A DNA stretch of 64,000 nt from Capsaspora owczarzaki ATCC 30864. Lineage: Eukaryota; Opisthokonta; Filasterea. Below the pieces are notes generated by a model. The model saw nothing but the letters and a program-made list of their open reading frames with translations, was not told the DNA's origin and searched no databases. Location of the stretch: NCBI RefSeq assembly GCF_000151315.2, contig NW_011887303.1, forward strand, positions 804,719 through 868,718. The letters are read 5' to 3'. Position numbers and translations under genes: made by a program. Below are positions 13,471-26,000 of this stretch, piece after piece. Numbering within the stretch: position 1 is the first letter of the stretch; each line of letters opens with the position of its first letter.

Positions 13471-13830
13471 AGACTTTTTGGTGGATACGAGCTCCACTGC
13501 GAAAGTTGATCTACAGCCGTTCCCTCTTCCAGGATCCAGCCGATTGTGTGTGTACGGATCATATTGTCAAGGATTCTGTACTGTTTGCGAAATCCCTACA
13601 GTATGAAAAAGTGTTTTGGAAGGCTTGTTTGATCCGGTCAAACAGTGCAAGTCGCGGCAGTAGAACTCGTCCTCGCGCCGGCTTCAAGTCACTCTCTGTT
13701 CTCCTTAATAATCCACCAATTCCCAACCTAATCCAATACTCTTCTCCATTTGCAACTTTCGCCTCTTTCTTTTGCACTCTTGGTTTTTTCAACCTTTCAG
13801 CTTATTTTAATTTTTTTGTTGCTGTTTTTG
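13471..13830. other. Intergenic / UBE2C 5' region
   Basis: This 360-nt stretch ends in a T-rich leader (about 13770-13830) just before the UBE2C start. I see no gene in it. Confidence 0.5.
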
Positions 13831-15040
13831 ATGGCGTCACAAAACACTGCACCGCGACGCACCGCATCCGCCACGGCCACCAACCCGAAGCTCAAGAGCA
13901 CAGCGTCCACCATGGATGGCCATGCCGTCACGCGAAGGTGCAGCTCGTTGCCTTTGTACATTTGAGACGGCCGAGTTGTTTCACACTGTCATCAGTTTCG
14001 CCTGCTTGCTCACTCTCCACTGACCACTGACTGTGTGTGTGTGTCTCTCTCGCTCGCCGTTCTTTGATGTCGCTGCTCTTCTTTGATTGTCGCGAAATCA
14101 GACTCCAGCAAGAACTCATGCAACTCATGGTAACAGCAAAAGCCGTTATATTTTGAAAAAAGCCAAACGTCGGAGCCGTTTCTTTTGTTTTTTTTTTTTT
14201 TTTTTTTTTGAAACCAGCTTTGCTGGATGCTGTGATGGTCGTTCGAATCATCAGACGAGTACTAACATTTGCGATGTGACATATTTTGTTTCGTATTTTC
14301 GTGCAGGGCGCGGCGGATTTGGGCATTTCGGCCTTCCCACAGGGAGATTCGCTGTTTAGCTGGATTGGCACCATCAAGGGCGTCAGCGGCACTGTATGTG
14401 ACAACGCACGTTCGCAAGCATTGTATACGTCAGCGATCTCTCATCTTTTTGAGTTTGTTCATCCAGGTGTATGAGGGTCTGAGCTACAAGCTTTTGCTCA
14501 AGTTCCCAAGCGCGTACCCGTTCAACGCCCCCACTGTCACGTTCGAGACACCCTGCTTCCACCCCAACGTGGATGAGCGCGGCAACATTTGCTTGGATAT
14601 TCTGAAGGTAAGGACAAGCTCGAGGTCGAGGGGGGGGGGAAAGTATGGCTTTGTTGTTTTGTTGTTCTCCTTTTGGGGTGCTCACTGTGCTGCAACGAAC
14701 GGCAAACTCTAGGACAAATGGTCTGCACTCTACGACGTTCGCACTATTCTGCTGTCTATTCAAAGCTTGCTCGGAGGTGAGTGATTCTCGGAAGCCAAAA
14801 TTACGTTTCGTCTCGACTGTTTGGCTGATTTGCTGTTGCCCGTGTAGAGCCAAATAACGAGAGCCCTCTGAACGGCCAAGCAGCAGGTTTGTGGGCCAAT
14901 CAAGAAGGTACAACTTCACACTGCGTTGCCCTCTTGCAACCATTTCCCTTATCCGATCGTTCGACTCATCACTTTGCTTCAACACAGAGTTCAAGAAGTT
15001 GCTGCTTCAAAAGTATAACGAGAACGCCAACAAGAAGTAG
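13831..15040 (+). CDS. UBE2C: Ubiquitin-conjugating enzyme E2 C
   Basis: E2 that primes substrates for the anaphase-promoting complex. Seven exons: 13831-13937, 14102-14129 (28 nt), 14307-14393, 14467-14607, 14713-14776, 14848-14907, 14988-15040. They give 179 residues, the same length as human UBE2C as I recall it. The protein starts MASQN as in the animal enzyme. RLQQELMQLM opens the UBC fold, followed by GISAFPQGDSLFSWIGTI, FHPNVDERGNICLDILK with catalytic Cys116, and KWSALYDVRTILLSIQSLLG. The NESPLN loop and the C-terminal helix FKKLLLQKYNENANKK complete the fold. Together with CDC20 about 2 kb downstream it forms a pair of cell-cycle genes acting on the same ligase. Confidence 0.97.
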
Positions 15041-15151
15041 AGCAGACCTTTCGCTAGTTGCAGCAAGCGCAGCCAGTTATCAAAAACGTGTTGATTATCG
15101 TGTTGTTATGAATGGAAAGAAAAAGATAACATTGACCAAAAAAACCACATC

Positions 15152-16363
15152 TCAAAATTCAATTTCATCCTCGTCGTCGTTGGCGATTCCGTTTCCCGCC
15201 GAGCGGCGCATGGCTTGTTCGTGCTCTTTTTGCGATGAATCATCTTGTCGCTTCTGCCGTCGTTTGAGAGCGTCTGCCAAGTCTTTTGCGCGGTTGAACA
15301 TGCCGTTGGTGGCGCTTTGGCAGACTGCGCATAGGCTCGACTTTTTCGCGTGCTCAAGCGCGCACTTTTCGCAAAAGTAGTGTTTACACCTGGAGGTTGG
15401 TTGCAGCATGACGGGACGACGACCAGAAGTGAGCAAAAACAGCCAAAACTCCAAGCAAAACAAGTTCTAGCTCACAACAAACCCCCCCCCCACCACCAGC
15501 TCGAGCTCGAATACGTACCGCGTCACCACGGGATTGACAAAATCTCCTCGGCAAATGTGGCAAGCAAACGGCAAGTCATCATCGCGTGTAAACACCTCTT
15601 TTGCACCCGTCTTTGGCTTGCTGTCTGCAGCCTTCTTGTGCTCGTCCCATTCCTTGTCCAGCTGCCAGCCCGTCTTGTAGTCGCCACGATCGTGCATAAA
15701 CTTGCACGTATCACCAAAGCCGCAGAATCCAGTCTCCTTGTAGTCCTTGCACACGTCCATCTGGTAGTCAAACCGGACGGTTGTGCGAATGTTGGCGGCC
15801 GCCTTCATTGGCGCCGCGCGAAACCCTCGCAGCCCCGTGGACGTCGCTTCGCCCTTCCGCAGCACTGGATCCGCTTCGTTGTACATCCGAGGACCACCAT
15901 TCCTTTGCTCGAGGCTCTGTCTGCCTGCCTCGAACGGCGTCGCCAGCTTGCTCCCGTCGCTCGATGACGCTGCGCTCAACGTCGACGACGTGCCTGCGTC
16001 GAGGCCCGTCGTGACCAGCCGCGCGCGTTTCGCGACATGGCCAGCCTTCCTGTCATCGCCGTCCTCGCCATCGTCGTCTGAGGATGCATCATCGTCCGAG
16101 TCGTCCGCGTCGTCCGCGGCTGGTTGTTTCGTTGCCGTTTTGAGCTTGGATGGATCCTCGTCGCTGTCGTTCGCGCCGTCGTCGACTTGGCTGCGCACGC
16201 GTCGTTCTGCTGCAGCAGCTGCGGTGGATGGGACCGCCGTAGCTGGTTCGTCTTCATCGCCATCTCGTCGTCGGAGATTCGACGGTCGTGATTGGCTGCT
16301 CTTTTTGAACATTCTGGATGGACCAGCACAAAACAAGACTGGAACACGAAGATGCTCAGACAT
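15152..16363 (-). CDS. RNF113A: RNF113/Cwc24-type splicing factor (CCCH + RING)
   Basis: Two exons (16363-15519 and 15389-15152) encode 360 residues. The N-terminal half is disordered, basic then very acidic (runs of Asp/Ser near 90-130). A CCCH zinc finger follows (VCKDYKETGFCGFGDTCKFMH), then KTGWQLDKEWDEHKK, then a RING finger split by the intron: FACHICRGDFVNPVVTR joined to CKHYFCEKCALEHAKK and CAVCQ. This arrangement is diagnostic of RNF113/Cwc24, which acts at the 5' splice site of activated spliceosomes and can act as an E3. MFKKSS at 16312 is an alternative start; animal and yeast relatives also have an FKK motif near the N-terminus. The tail is acidic. Confidence 0.94.
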
Positions 16364-17116
16364 AGGCGCCAGTTGAAAAAGACAAAACGCAACAAAAAAA
16401 ATCAAGAACGGATTGCGCGAGAATTCTCTGAGCTCTTACAGTATCATCATCATCAAACGGATTGATCTGCGAAGTGGTGTGATTCTCAGAACCTGTTTGA
16501 TACTTCTGTTCAACCACCGTTCGGCTTCGGTTGGTTCCATTTGTGTGTTTGTTTTTTGAATTTGTCGCAGGCCCCAACCATTTGTACCTCCTTGAAAACT
16601 CTTGCACGCCTTTTTCACGGTTTTCTCGTACCATTGAATTACTTGATTTCACTCCCATCCAAATATATTTCAGTTCACTCTCTTTTGAGAAAACCCCCAC
16701 AACTTCGAACAAACGCTTCGCGCCTTTCTTCAAAGCTCCAACTTTTCGCTTCCACAGCTTCACACGCTTCTTTACTCGCGTCACACGCCAAAACCCAAAA
16801 CACGCTGATTTCATATCTGCAACCCTGCTACGCTGCTCCTTCATCACTGAAACGATTTGCTAGCCGTTTATTTTTTTCAAATTTTTGAATCAAACAAACG
16901 TCTTTTTTTTTGTTTCACTTTTGTGTTTTCTTCGAGATCCGCAAAATTCTTCTTCTTCTTCTTTCCACCACGCGACCTGCTTTCACTTTTACCAAGCGCG
17001 CTTTTGCTTGTCTCCTCTGTTTTCTTCCCTCCCTTTCATCCATTTCAACTCTACCTCTCCCGCTTCTCGTTTTGCGTGAAACAACAACGTTTTTTTTTTT
17101 GAAACAGATTTCAACC
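16364..17116 (+). promoter_or_regulatory. CDC20 upstream region and T-rich leader
   Basis: This 753-nt stretch lies between two divergent starts. From about 16540 to the CDC20 ATG it is strongly T/C-rich on the + strand. A possible 5' UTR acceptor (a T run, then GAAACAG, ending at 17107) lies just before the ATG, so a leader intron is plausible. A minus-strand open frame here is the complement of this low-complexity DNA and is not supported. Confidence 0.5.
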
Positions 17117-18631
17117 ATGAACTTCCTTGCCGATTCCTCCTTCCTTGCCACCTCTGCCCCGCAGACCCCCGCATCTGCATCCTTGAACGTGTCTGCCATG
17201 TCGATGGGCAGCCGTGGCAGCTCCCGCACCTCGACTGGCCGCCGCCCCAGCTCTGGCGCCGACCGTTTCATTGCCAACCGCAACTCGATGGACCTCGAGC
17301 TGAGCAACTTCCACCTGCTCCGCGACTCTCCCTTCACTGCCTCGAGCGTCGAGGGAGCCGCGTCGGTTGAGGCCTCCCCTGTCGCCACCGCTGCCGCCGC
17401 CGAGTCCTCCCCTTCGCGCAAGCGCAGCCGTGCCGAGATGTCCCAGCTCCTTTTCAGCGAGGCCGCCGAGTCCAGCATTCTCGCTCTCAAGCAGAAGGTT
17501 GTTTCGCTCCCCCTGACGACCGTCGATGCCAACGCCACTAGCGCTCGCACTGTGACTGGCAAGACCAAGCAGACCATGCGTGTCGTTCCCCAGGTGCCCG
17601 AGAAGACTCTTGATGCCCCCGGCATGCACGACGACTTTTTCATGAACGTCCTCGACTGGAACTCGAACAACCTCCTCGCTGTCGGTCTGTCCAACAGCGT
17701 CTACGTCTGGAACGCCTCGAGCGGCTCGATCTGCCGTCTCCTCGAGCTCAAGGACGACGCCCACGTCACCTCCCTCAAGTGGAGCGAGGCTGATAACTAC
17801 CTTGCTGTCGGATCGAGCGACTCGAGCGTTGCCATCTACGATGTCAACCGCGAGAAGCAAATCCGCAACATGGTCGGTCACCAGGGCTCTGTTCCCGCTC
17901 TGTCGTGGCGCTCGCACATCCTGACCAGCGGCTCGACCTCTGGTGCCATCCACAACCACGACGTTCGCCTCCCCAACCACCACGTCGGCACCTACTCTGC
18001 TCACACTGGCGCTGTTTGCAACGTCTCTTGGTCCCCTGACGGCACTCAGCTTGCCAGCGGTGGCAACGACAACTCTGTCTTTGTCTGGGACGGCGTGACC
18101 TCGCTCTCCAGCTCGACCCCCGCCCACAGCCTTGAAGGCCACGGTGCTGCCGTGAAGGCTCTGGCCTGGTCTCCCATGCAGGCCAACCTGCTCGCCACTG
18201 GCGCCGGCCTTGCTGACCGCCACATCCGCTTCTGGAACACTGCCAACGGCGCCCTCATGAACGTCATCGACACTGGTGCCCAGATCTCCTCGCTCATGTG
18301 GTCCAAGAACCACAAGGAGATTGTCGCGTCGCACGGCCTGCCCAGCAACCGCCTCACGATCTGGAAGTACCCCACCCTCCAGATGGTTGCCGAGCTCAAC
18401 GGCCACCAAGGTCGCGTTCTTCACATGGCCATGTCCCCTGACGGTGAGACTGTTGTGTCGGCCTCCAGCGACGAGACTCTTCGCTTCTGGAAGTGCTTCG
18501 CCTCGGCCCCCGCCGCCAAGAAGTCCAACCAGTCCACTGGCGTCCTCTCCAAGTGCGCTGGCCAGCTCAACCCTTCCTCGCTGGCTGCCGCCATTGCCAC
18601 CTCCGTCGGCATCAAGGACCGCATCCGTTAA
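17117..18631 (+). CDS. CDC20: CDC20/Fizzy, APC/C activator
   Basis: Intronless coding region of 504 residues. The C-box is DRFIANRNSMDLELSNF (about residues 52-68), which docks on the APC/C. The segment KTLDAPGMHDDFFMNVLDW matches the KILDAP entry to the WD40 propeller of CDC20 rather than Cdh1. Seven WD repeats follow, e.g. LAVGLSNSVYVWNASSG, HILTSGSTSGAIHNHDVR, TQLASGGNDNSVFVWDG, TVVSASSDETLRFWKCF. The C-terminus KDRIR supplies the Ile-Arg tail that binds APC3. CDC20 selects mitotic substrates and is the target of the spindle checkpoint. Codon use is very GC-rich and regular, suggesting high expression. The start at 17117 has a good context (CAACCATGA). Confidence 0.97.
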   Translation: MNFLADSSFLATSAPQTPASASLNVSAMSMGSRGSSRTSTGRRPSSGADRFIANRNSMDLELSNFHLLRDSPFTASSVEGAASVEASPVATAAAAESSPSRKRSRAEMSQLLFSEAAESSILALKQKVVSLPLTTVDANATSARTVTGKTKQTMRVVPQVPEKTLDAPGMHDDFFMNVLDWNSNNLLAVGLSNSVYVWNASSGSICRLLELKDDAHVTSLKWSEADNYLAVGSSDSSVAIYDVNREKQIRNMVGHQGSVPALSWRSHILTSGSTSGAIHNHDVRLPNHHVGTYSAHTGAVCNVSWSPDGTQLASGGNDNSVFVWDGVTSLSSSTPAHSLEGHGAAVKALAWSPMQANLLATGAGLADRHIRFWNTANGALMNVIDTGAQISSLMWSKNHKEIVASHGLPSNRLTIWKYPTLQMVAELNGHQGRVLHMAMSPDGETVVSASSDETLRFWKCFASAPAAKKSNQSTGVLSKCAGQLNPSSLAAAIATSVGIKDRIR

Positions 18632-19357
18632 AATTCCCATTTGGATTTTATTTTTTACGAGAAATACGATTCAGACTCGAAAAAAGGTGCTGCACTTGCA
18701 TTCTTTCGCTGCTGGGAGAGCCAGAGCTCTGCGCAGACATCGTCTTCATGCAGGACTGCAGACCATTCAATCCGTCCTGAAGTGAACCAGACGTTTTGGT
18801 CCAGAAACCAAGAAATAGGCATGCCCCAGCGCATTGCAAGCGGGTCAGTGTCGCTTGGTGTCGTTCAGTTGGTTTTAGTGTGTTGCAGGTTTTGATATTG
18901 GATGAAACGGAGGGACTGACCCATGTTGTTTCACGACCTATAGGCAGCAAGCTGTACACTTGATGGTCTTCATCCAACCTGCGCGGTTGTGTTTTGTGAT
19001 GGCTTTGCTGTGCAATTGCAGCTCCTTTTGCGAAATCACTCTCGTCGATTTGCTCAACGCAACGCTACCCGACCTGTGAATTTCTACGCTGCCCTGTGTC
19101 AGGTAAGTATCTATCCCCGATTTGCACCCCCTCTCGAATACAAATCGGTGTTTCCGCAACACCACCACCTTTATCACCGCAAGACCTTTTTTTTTCTAAG
19201 CAAACTGAAAAACAAAACAAAACAAAACTGAAAATTGCAAAATAACGACAACACGAAACGGGAGCAAACTGATCGCAAAACGAACTTAAAAAAAAAAGCA
19301 AAAAAAAAAAAGCAACTAGTAGAAACAAAACACAACAAAACAACGGAATGTGCTGCA
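18632..19357. other. Convergent intergenic region
   Basis: This 726-nt stretch lies between the CDC20 stop and the stop of the minus-strand coiled-coil gene. It must hold both 3' UTRs. Two A-rich tracts (about 19190-19225 and 19280-19340) belong to the right side. No tRNA-like element or supported frame is seen. Confidence 0.5.
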
Positions 19358-22300
19358 CTAGCGGACATCATCCGCAATGCCAGACGCAAGCGCGTCTGAG
19401 ACGGGCACGTGATGGTGCCGCAAAAGCGCCAACAATCTCGGACACTTGGGGCATGGGGGTACTACCTCCACATCTGTTGGCGTTGCCGTCCCGTGCGAGC
19501 CCTTGGACGGGCTTACAAAGGAGTGGCGCGAGGTTGGGCTCTCGCTGTAACTGGTCGGAGGGGATGGGGCGACATAACTCGAACGATTTGAGTAGCTTGA
19601 ACCTGAGCGGTATGGACGGGCTACTTGTGAGGAAGGCAGCGAGTATACGCGAGGCCGCAATGCGGCAGGTGTATCCAACGATGACTGAGCTGTGGACGCT
19701 GGCTCCTTGCTGGGCTGCGCATTGTCAAGCAGAGGCCGCGGAACACCAGGAGGCAACGGCGAATAAAATGGCAAGTTTGGTGATGTGTTGAGCGAGGAGT
19801 GAGGACTATCACGAACAAAAACACGCGCCCCTGATCGGAATAAGTTGTTAGTGTCGGAGGGCACGCGCGGGCGGAAGGGCGGCTGGGGCGTTCGAGCTCC
19901 CTCGGATCGGTCGGGACTGGCGGAACGCGACAGCTCCCTGAGATCGGGCTGACTGGCACTGAGATTGGAGCTCAAACTGGAGCCGGCATCAGTGCCGCCG
20001 TCGTGTCGAATCGACGGATAGCCATTCGGAGAAGAAAATGAAGAGGCACGAGTCTTGCCTGTCGGTGTCATTGGCGGGAACTCGGCCGATTCAACGCGCT
20101 CGTTTTGCAAGTCGTCACTGGTGTTTCTAACAGCATGCAGGTGAATAGCTGGGGTGGAACTCGCTTGAGCAATGTTGCTAGACGCAGACAAGATTGGCAG
20201 GCTCGTCTCAACGACAGGGCTGACAATCCGCTGCTCAAGCGGTAGCTCTTCCATGCGAATGAGATGCATTGTAGTTGCTTGCATGATGGTATCATCGACA
20301 ATCGGCTCGCTCGTCGACAGATTGGACCGGGTCTCGTGGTTGGCGGTGCTGGCTGCCGCTACCAACTGGGCCTCCACTTGTGCTTCAATCTGGCTCAAAA
20401 GCACGCCCGCCAAACCAAAATTTTGCTCTAGCGTGGTGATGCGTAGCGAAAATTGATGCTGCAGCTCATTCTCACGCTCTGCAGCAGCGGCGGCTTGCTC
20501 GCTAGTGTGCTTGGCAAGCGACTCTGCCAGTTCTCGCACAAAGGCCTCTCGAAGCTGCTCTTCTTGGGCTTTCAAGGATTCTGCGAGATGAATTTCGTGC
20601 GACTGATTCGAGGTAATCCGTGCTTGATCGAGCTCTTGGCGATGGATTATTTCCTGTGCATCCAGGCTCGCTTTGCTGGCAGCAGAGACGGCGTTGCCCA
20701 ACCTGACTTGATGTGCTGCTTCCAACGCGGCAAGTTGCGCTTGACACTGCTTTTCTGCAGCCTCCTCGAGTTGCTGTTTCATGGAGGAGATGTCGGCGGC
20801 ATGCTGCTCCGTCAAACGTTGCAGCGCAGTGTCCCACTTTGTTTGACTGGCTTGGTTGGCCTCAGCCAGCTCTGCAATGTGGCGTTGCTGCATTGCCCGC
20901 TCGCTCTTTGTGGCAGCGGCTGTCAAAGCCTCCACCTCCGACGCTTTCTGGGCAGCGGCCTCGGCGTGTACTTGAAGTCGGAGTCCCTCCATAGCCGCAT
21001 CATGCTTTACTTGGATTTCAGCAAGCTTGCTGTCAGCAGCGGCCGACTCGTGCGCGCGTGCTTGCTGGCATTCGGCCATTGCATTCTCAATTTTGGCCAA
21101 CTCTGCTGCATGCTGCTCCTTCAGCGTGGCTACTTGAAGCTCGTGCCCCCGCTCCAATTCCAAGACAGCTGCGTTCGTGGCACACTCTTGGTCAATGTCG
21201 TCTTGTGCTACAGGAAGCAACGAGGAAGAATGCTGTTGGGAGAAGGTTGGCTGCAACAGCCCAGCCACTTGCGTGGGTTCAACGGACTCCGCATTTGAAG
21301 AGCCGGGTCGCGGCTTTGAAGTCAATTTGGCAAGCAAGAATAGTGCGACCAGCAGAAGAACGCCGCCGGTCATGAGAACTTCCGAGCGGCGATGAAGCGC
21401 TTTGGGCTTGCGGCTGTCCTCGTCCTCTGTGTCGGCAGAAGGACTTGCCAGCCCTTTCAAAAAGCCCAGCAGTTGCGTTTGCAACGAGGGCGGAGGGGCA
21501 CAGACGCATGGAATCGGCGCCGGACAAGCTGGACACTCGGGACAAGTCAATGCTCGATCACGAAGCAACTGGCACTGCTCCAGCTCCTCCCGCGCAAGTG
21601 CAAGAGCACTCGATGCCGTTTCTAGCATGCTTTCCAGCTGAATGATGCGACTCCGCAAAATGGCGTTTTCCTTGGTCAACGAGTCCAGTTCCTCGCGTTG
21701 TTGAGATTGTACTTTTTCGGATTCGGCCTTGAGCTCTGCCTCGCTTGCCAATGGGACGACGTTACTCGTTGGAGTTGGATCTGCTGGTTGCTCTGGCTCT
21801 ATCGACAATGGCAATTGAATCGCAGCACTCGGGTGACCAGCAGGTCCTTCGCCATGAACACACATGTACGACGCGCGGAATTGGTACGTTGCACCCGGTT
21901 CAAGCGCACCCACCGTCACGTACAAGGACGTTGCGCCGACCGAGTACGACGACAGTACTGCCGATGGAGCCCATCGCAGGTCCTGCTGCTGGTCGTCATT
22001 ATGGTTACCGCCGACCGACGTTGATGGTGGCTTGTCGAGCGACTCTGCGCCCGGACCCGTCGGATTCCATTGATTCTGTGCCAGTTGTAGCTATTTTCAA
22101 GCAACAATGATACAAAAACAAAAAACAACAGCCATATGAATCGCGCGGTTCAAGTTCAAAGGTGACCGAATCGGTGATCGGTGAGGGTTAGGGCACTTCA
22201 ACCCCCCCCCCAACAAGACGCAAGACGCAAAACCAAACAAAACCAAAAGAGTGACTCACTTGGAAGACTCTGCATGAGCAGTTGTAGACGCGTGAAGCGA

Positions 22301-22666
22301 GGAACTCGGACGAGTACTCTGCCGCGCGCAAACCCGTCTGGAACGTCAGCAGCGCCTGGCTTGGCTGGAACTGCATTGGCGACGCCACCGGCTGCAGGAT
22401 TCACACACAAACACACACACATATAAACAAAGGGGGTTTCCAGCAGTCGGATGAAGGTCAGTCTCGGACCATGAAGTCCCAATCCAATGCTGGAACATTG
22501 AAGCGTGTGTGGAATGCTTCTCCGACGGCACTTTCACTTCTCTCGCGGCTGTCTGTCGACCGCTCGTGACTACCTTGGGTGGTGCCGGGATTGGCTGCAG
22601 TGACTTGCCGGCAAAGAGCAGCGAAAGGGCGACTGCAACCCAGCCAACTGCGTGCTGCGGCTGCAT
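19358..22666 (-). CDS. Signal-anchored protein: FN3-like domain, transmembrane segment, long coiled coil
   Basis: Three exons, 22666-22574, 22391-22260 and 22090-19358, all joined in phase 0, give 985 residues. The N-terminus is a signal peptide (AVGWVAVALSLLFAG). An FN3-like domain follows, ending YVTVGALEPGATYQFRASYM. A short coil and a Cys/Pro-rich patch (CPECPACPAPIPCVC) precede a membrane segment (LMTGGVLLLVALFLLAKLT). About 300 residues of Ala/Gln/Glu-rich coiled coil and a Ser/Pro-rich tail follow. Topology is inferred as lumenal FN3 and cytosolic coiled coil, like ER or Golgi tethers. I do not recognise a named family. It is head-to-head with a gene of the same layout and exon plan. 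Confidence 0.85.
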
Positions 22667-22990
22667 TCGAAGGAAGGAATTGGGGAAATGCAAAAAATCT
22701 AAGAAACGGAAAAAAAAGAAAAATGAAAAAAAAAAAAAAAAAAAAGATGGATTGCTTTGTGCTTTGTGTTTGTCGAAATCAAGAGCGATCGGGTTGACCG
22801 TGTACCTGAGACGACGGATGGGAGGGAGGAGGACAAAGTGTACTGTAGATCTACCAAGGTCAATCCATGACACTCGTGAGCAATCCTAGACAAAGCCAAA
22901 TCAATCCACAAGTGAATCAACCATCACCATTGTGTACTGTATTGGACTGCATTGATCCAGATCTCCATACATTTGCATTGCTGCTCAGTT

Positions 22991-23023
<33 letters not shown>

Positions 23024-23041
23024 CATTTTCATTGTTCTCTA
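22667..23041. promoter_or_regulatory. Shared promoter region of the coiled-coil pair
   Basis: The 375-nt gap between divergent starts contains an A run near 22726-22745 and a T run near 22993-23023. Each faces its own gene as a pyrimidine tract on the sense strand, so the gap is roughly mirror-symmetric. Confidence 0.45.
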
Positions 23042-26000
23042 ATGCAAAAGTACTGGCTGGCATTGCTGGCGCTCGTCGTCCCGTTCATTCTGCCGCCGAC
23101 CGTCACGCGACCCGTCCAGGTAAAGAGCAACAACAGTAACAAACAACAGTAACAAACAACAGTAACAACAGCAACAGTAACACGAGTGAAAGCGGGAATG
23201 CGCCATGATGATCGCAGTTCTGGGACGCTCATCCACTGGCAGCCGGCTCACTGTGCTTGATTCATTGATGTTGCCTATGTGTGTGCGTGTCTGCGTGTTG
23301 CTGGGTTGTCGCAGCCGGTGGCATTCCAGGTCAAGTGGAACAGCGCCAACGACGATGGCTCGAGCCGGGTTTTGCTGTACTCTGGGACAGCGTCGCTCGC
23401 AGACGCGTCGTTGCAGGCACCGGCGGGATTGGGCTCTGACGATGGGACATTCGAGATGCTGTTCGTGTCGATCGGCCATGGCGGGCTCGAGCAAGGCGCA
23501 CTGCAGTCAGGCTGCTTTTCATTGTTCGAGGTAAACCCGACGCTCCAATTTTCCGCTCAGATTGCGCTCAGATTTACTCAGATGGGGTGAATCAATCAAA
23601 TTCACTTGCTCCATTTTTTTGGTTTTTCGTCCCCTTTTGTTTGTAAAGCGATCGAGTGCCAGGCATCCATTCCGCAGACTCGATTTGCCGTGCTTCGATG
23701 CTCAACCCCAGTCCACTTCGACCGACGTGCTCATCCCTGTAGAGTACTTCAAACAGCCACGATATGCTTCTGCTACCCGCACTGGGTCCAGCCAACCCGC
23801 TCAAACTTCCGACCAGGAGTCGCAACTGCAATCCTCGCTGTTCAACGTGCAGCTGACAGTGGCGCTGCAACTGACGACGGGCGCCGAATCAGCTGAAAGC
23901 GAGCCGAGCCAGTGGATTTTAGTGGATTTGTGCACTGATGAGCACCCGTCCGATCTAGCCGCCGACAGCGAGGCGAACGAAGACGCGCAGCCCGCCTTGT
24001 CGCAGGTGAACCGGTTTGTTGAGCACATTGGCCTCCCGACTCCGACGGCAGGGGCAGCAGGGTTGGTGCAGTCCGTAACCGAGCAGACCGAAGCAGCCCC
24101 TGAACCTCTGTCGTTGGTGGCGGGTGCTCTGCCGTTGGCTCGACTTCGAGCCGAGCTTGAACGCGAGTCTGAGCGGAGCCGCTTGCTCCAACACGCTCTT
24201 CATCAAACTACGGCATCTCTGCATCGCTCGTATACTGGACTGAGCCAGTGTCAAGAAAAGTTGCAACGAAAGACGACGCTACCAGAGGTTCTGTTGCCGG
24301 CACCAGCCCACCACCCTGGCGCTGTGGTCGAGCTTTCGCACGACCCGCTCGACCCAGAAGAATGCAACCCAGAGCCGGTGCTAAAACATCTGGGACCGGT
24401 TCGCCCAATCCTGCTGTTCCACGCTTGCCGACAGTACTTTGACCAGTACGACTTGACGATTGAGCAAACAGTCGATTTTCTCGCCGCAGCTCTCGTTTCG
24501 TGCCTTGCGTATGCTGTCATTGCCTCCATTCTCTGTGCAGTTCGTGCCAGCCTCGTCAAGCAGTTGGAAGCGGAAGCGGGCACACTACGCCAAGAGCTCG
24601 AGGAAGTGACAAGCCACGGAGACATTCAAAACCAAAGAGCCGTCGCTGCTGCTCAAGTTGCTCGGACTCGCATTGCAGAGCTCGAGTTGAAGGTTGAGCT
24701 TTTGGAGGCAACTCTTGCAACCAAGCAGCAGACCGTGCAAAGTGACGGCGAACCCTCCGCTACAACCGGCATTGCTACAACCGCACTGGATGAACTTTCG
24801 GAACTGAGCCCTGCGCAGTCGGAGCTCGCTCGTGGATTAGCATCGTTTGTCGCCGCCACGCGCTCGTTGAGCGCCGCCTTGTCTTCCGGCGCCGAGAACG
24901 GGTCGATCGCCTCTGCATCCATCACCTCCTCGTCCAATCTGGTCGACGTCACTCTAGATGAGCTGCAAGAGGAGGGCCAAACGAACGCGCCCGGCAGCGA
25001 AGACGCTCAAAGCATCTTGAGCGAGACTGTTCAGCACCTTGGTGGATTGACAACTGAGGTGAATGGCGAATCGGATTCGGAATCGGTTGCTGTCGTCGCG
25101 GTCGTGGCCGAGCCGGTTGTGGCCCGCCCTGCCAACCTGGACGCAATTGCGCTCACTATTGCGGCTGGCCAGATTGCCTCCGAGCGCGAAGCTAGAATGA
25201 ATGCCGAAGCCCAGCTCGTGCAGACCGTTCAGCATAGCGAGTTTTTGCAAACCCAGCTGGACATGATCAACGAATTCTATGCAAAAGCGCGTTTGGATGC
25301 ACAGACGGCTCGTGATGATCTGGCTGTCAAGGAGGCTGTGTTTGAAGCAGAGCTGGAGTCGAGCCGCCACGAGCTGTTGCAAGCGCGTGTCACTGCGGCG
25401 CAAGTTCAGTCGCAGCTCCAACATCAGGCCACTGAGAGTGCAATTCGCTCCCTGGATCGAACAGACGACGAAAGCGGCGCATTTGAGATTGCTTCGCTCT
25501 CGAGGGGCAGTTTGTCAGCAACAGCAGCAGCAACAGCAATTGACTCGAACGGCCAGGAACCACACACGCCAACAGCTGGCGGTCGCTCATCGAAAGAGCG
25601 CATCCTGGATTTGGAGCAGCGACTTGCTGCGTCCGAGGCTGAGCTCTCCACCTCGCTTGACCAGCACCTGACATGCATGCAGCAGCTGGAACTGCTCACG
25701 ATTGCCAACACGCGTGAGCGCGACCGCCACATTGCAACGTCCATCGAATTGGAAGAGCTGCGCCGCGTGCACCAAGAGACAATGGAGCAGGTCGACGAGT
25801 TGAGGGCGCAAGTGACGGAGCAGTTGGATCGCATGCAATTCCAGACCGAAGAAACAAAGGAGAGCCGTGCACAGCTGCTGGCCGACCTGCGAGACTCGCG
25901 CACGCGTGCCCAGGATTTGGCGGGCCAAGTGGCGGAATTGAAACGCCACAATTTTGATCTTGCGCACACTTTGTCCGAATTCCAGCTTCAGGAGAACGGC

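Noticed and set aside
16356-16847. 163-codon minus-strand frame upstream of CDC20
   Set aside because: Lies in T/C-rich leader DNA of the opposite strand, with Lys/Arg-biased composition; no motif.
17111-18640. 509-codon minus-strand open frame opposite CDC20
   Set aside because: Complement of a GC-rich, codon-biased real gene; no motif and low-complexity Val/Gly/Asp composition.
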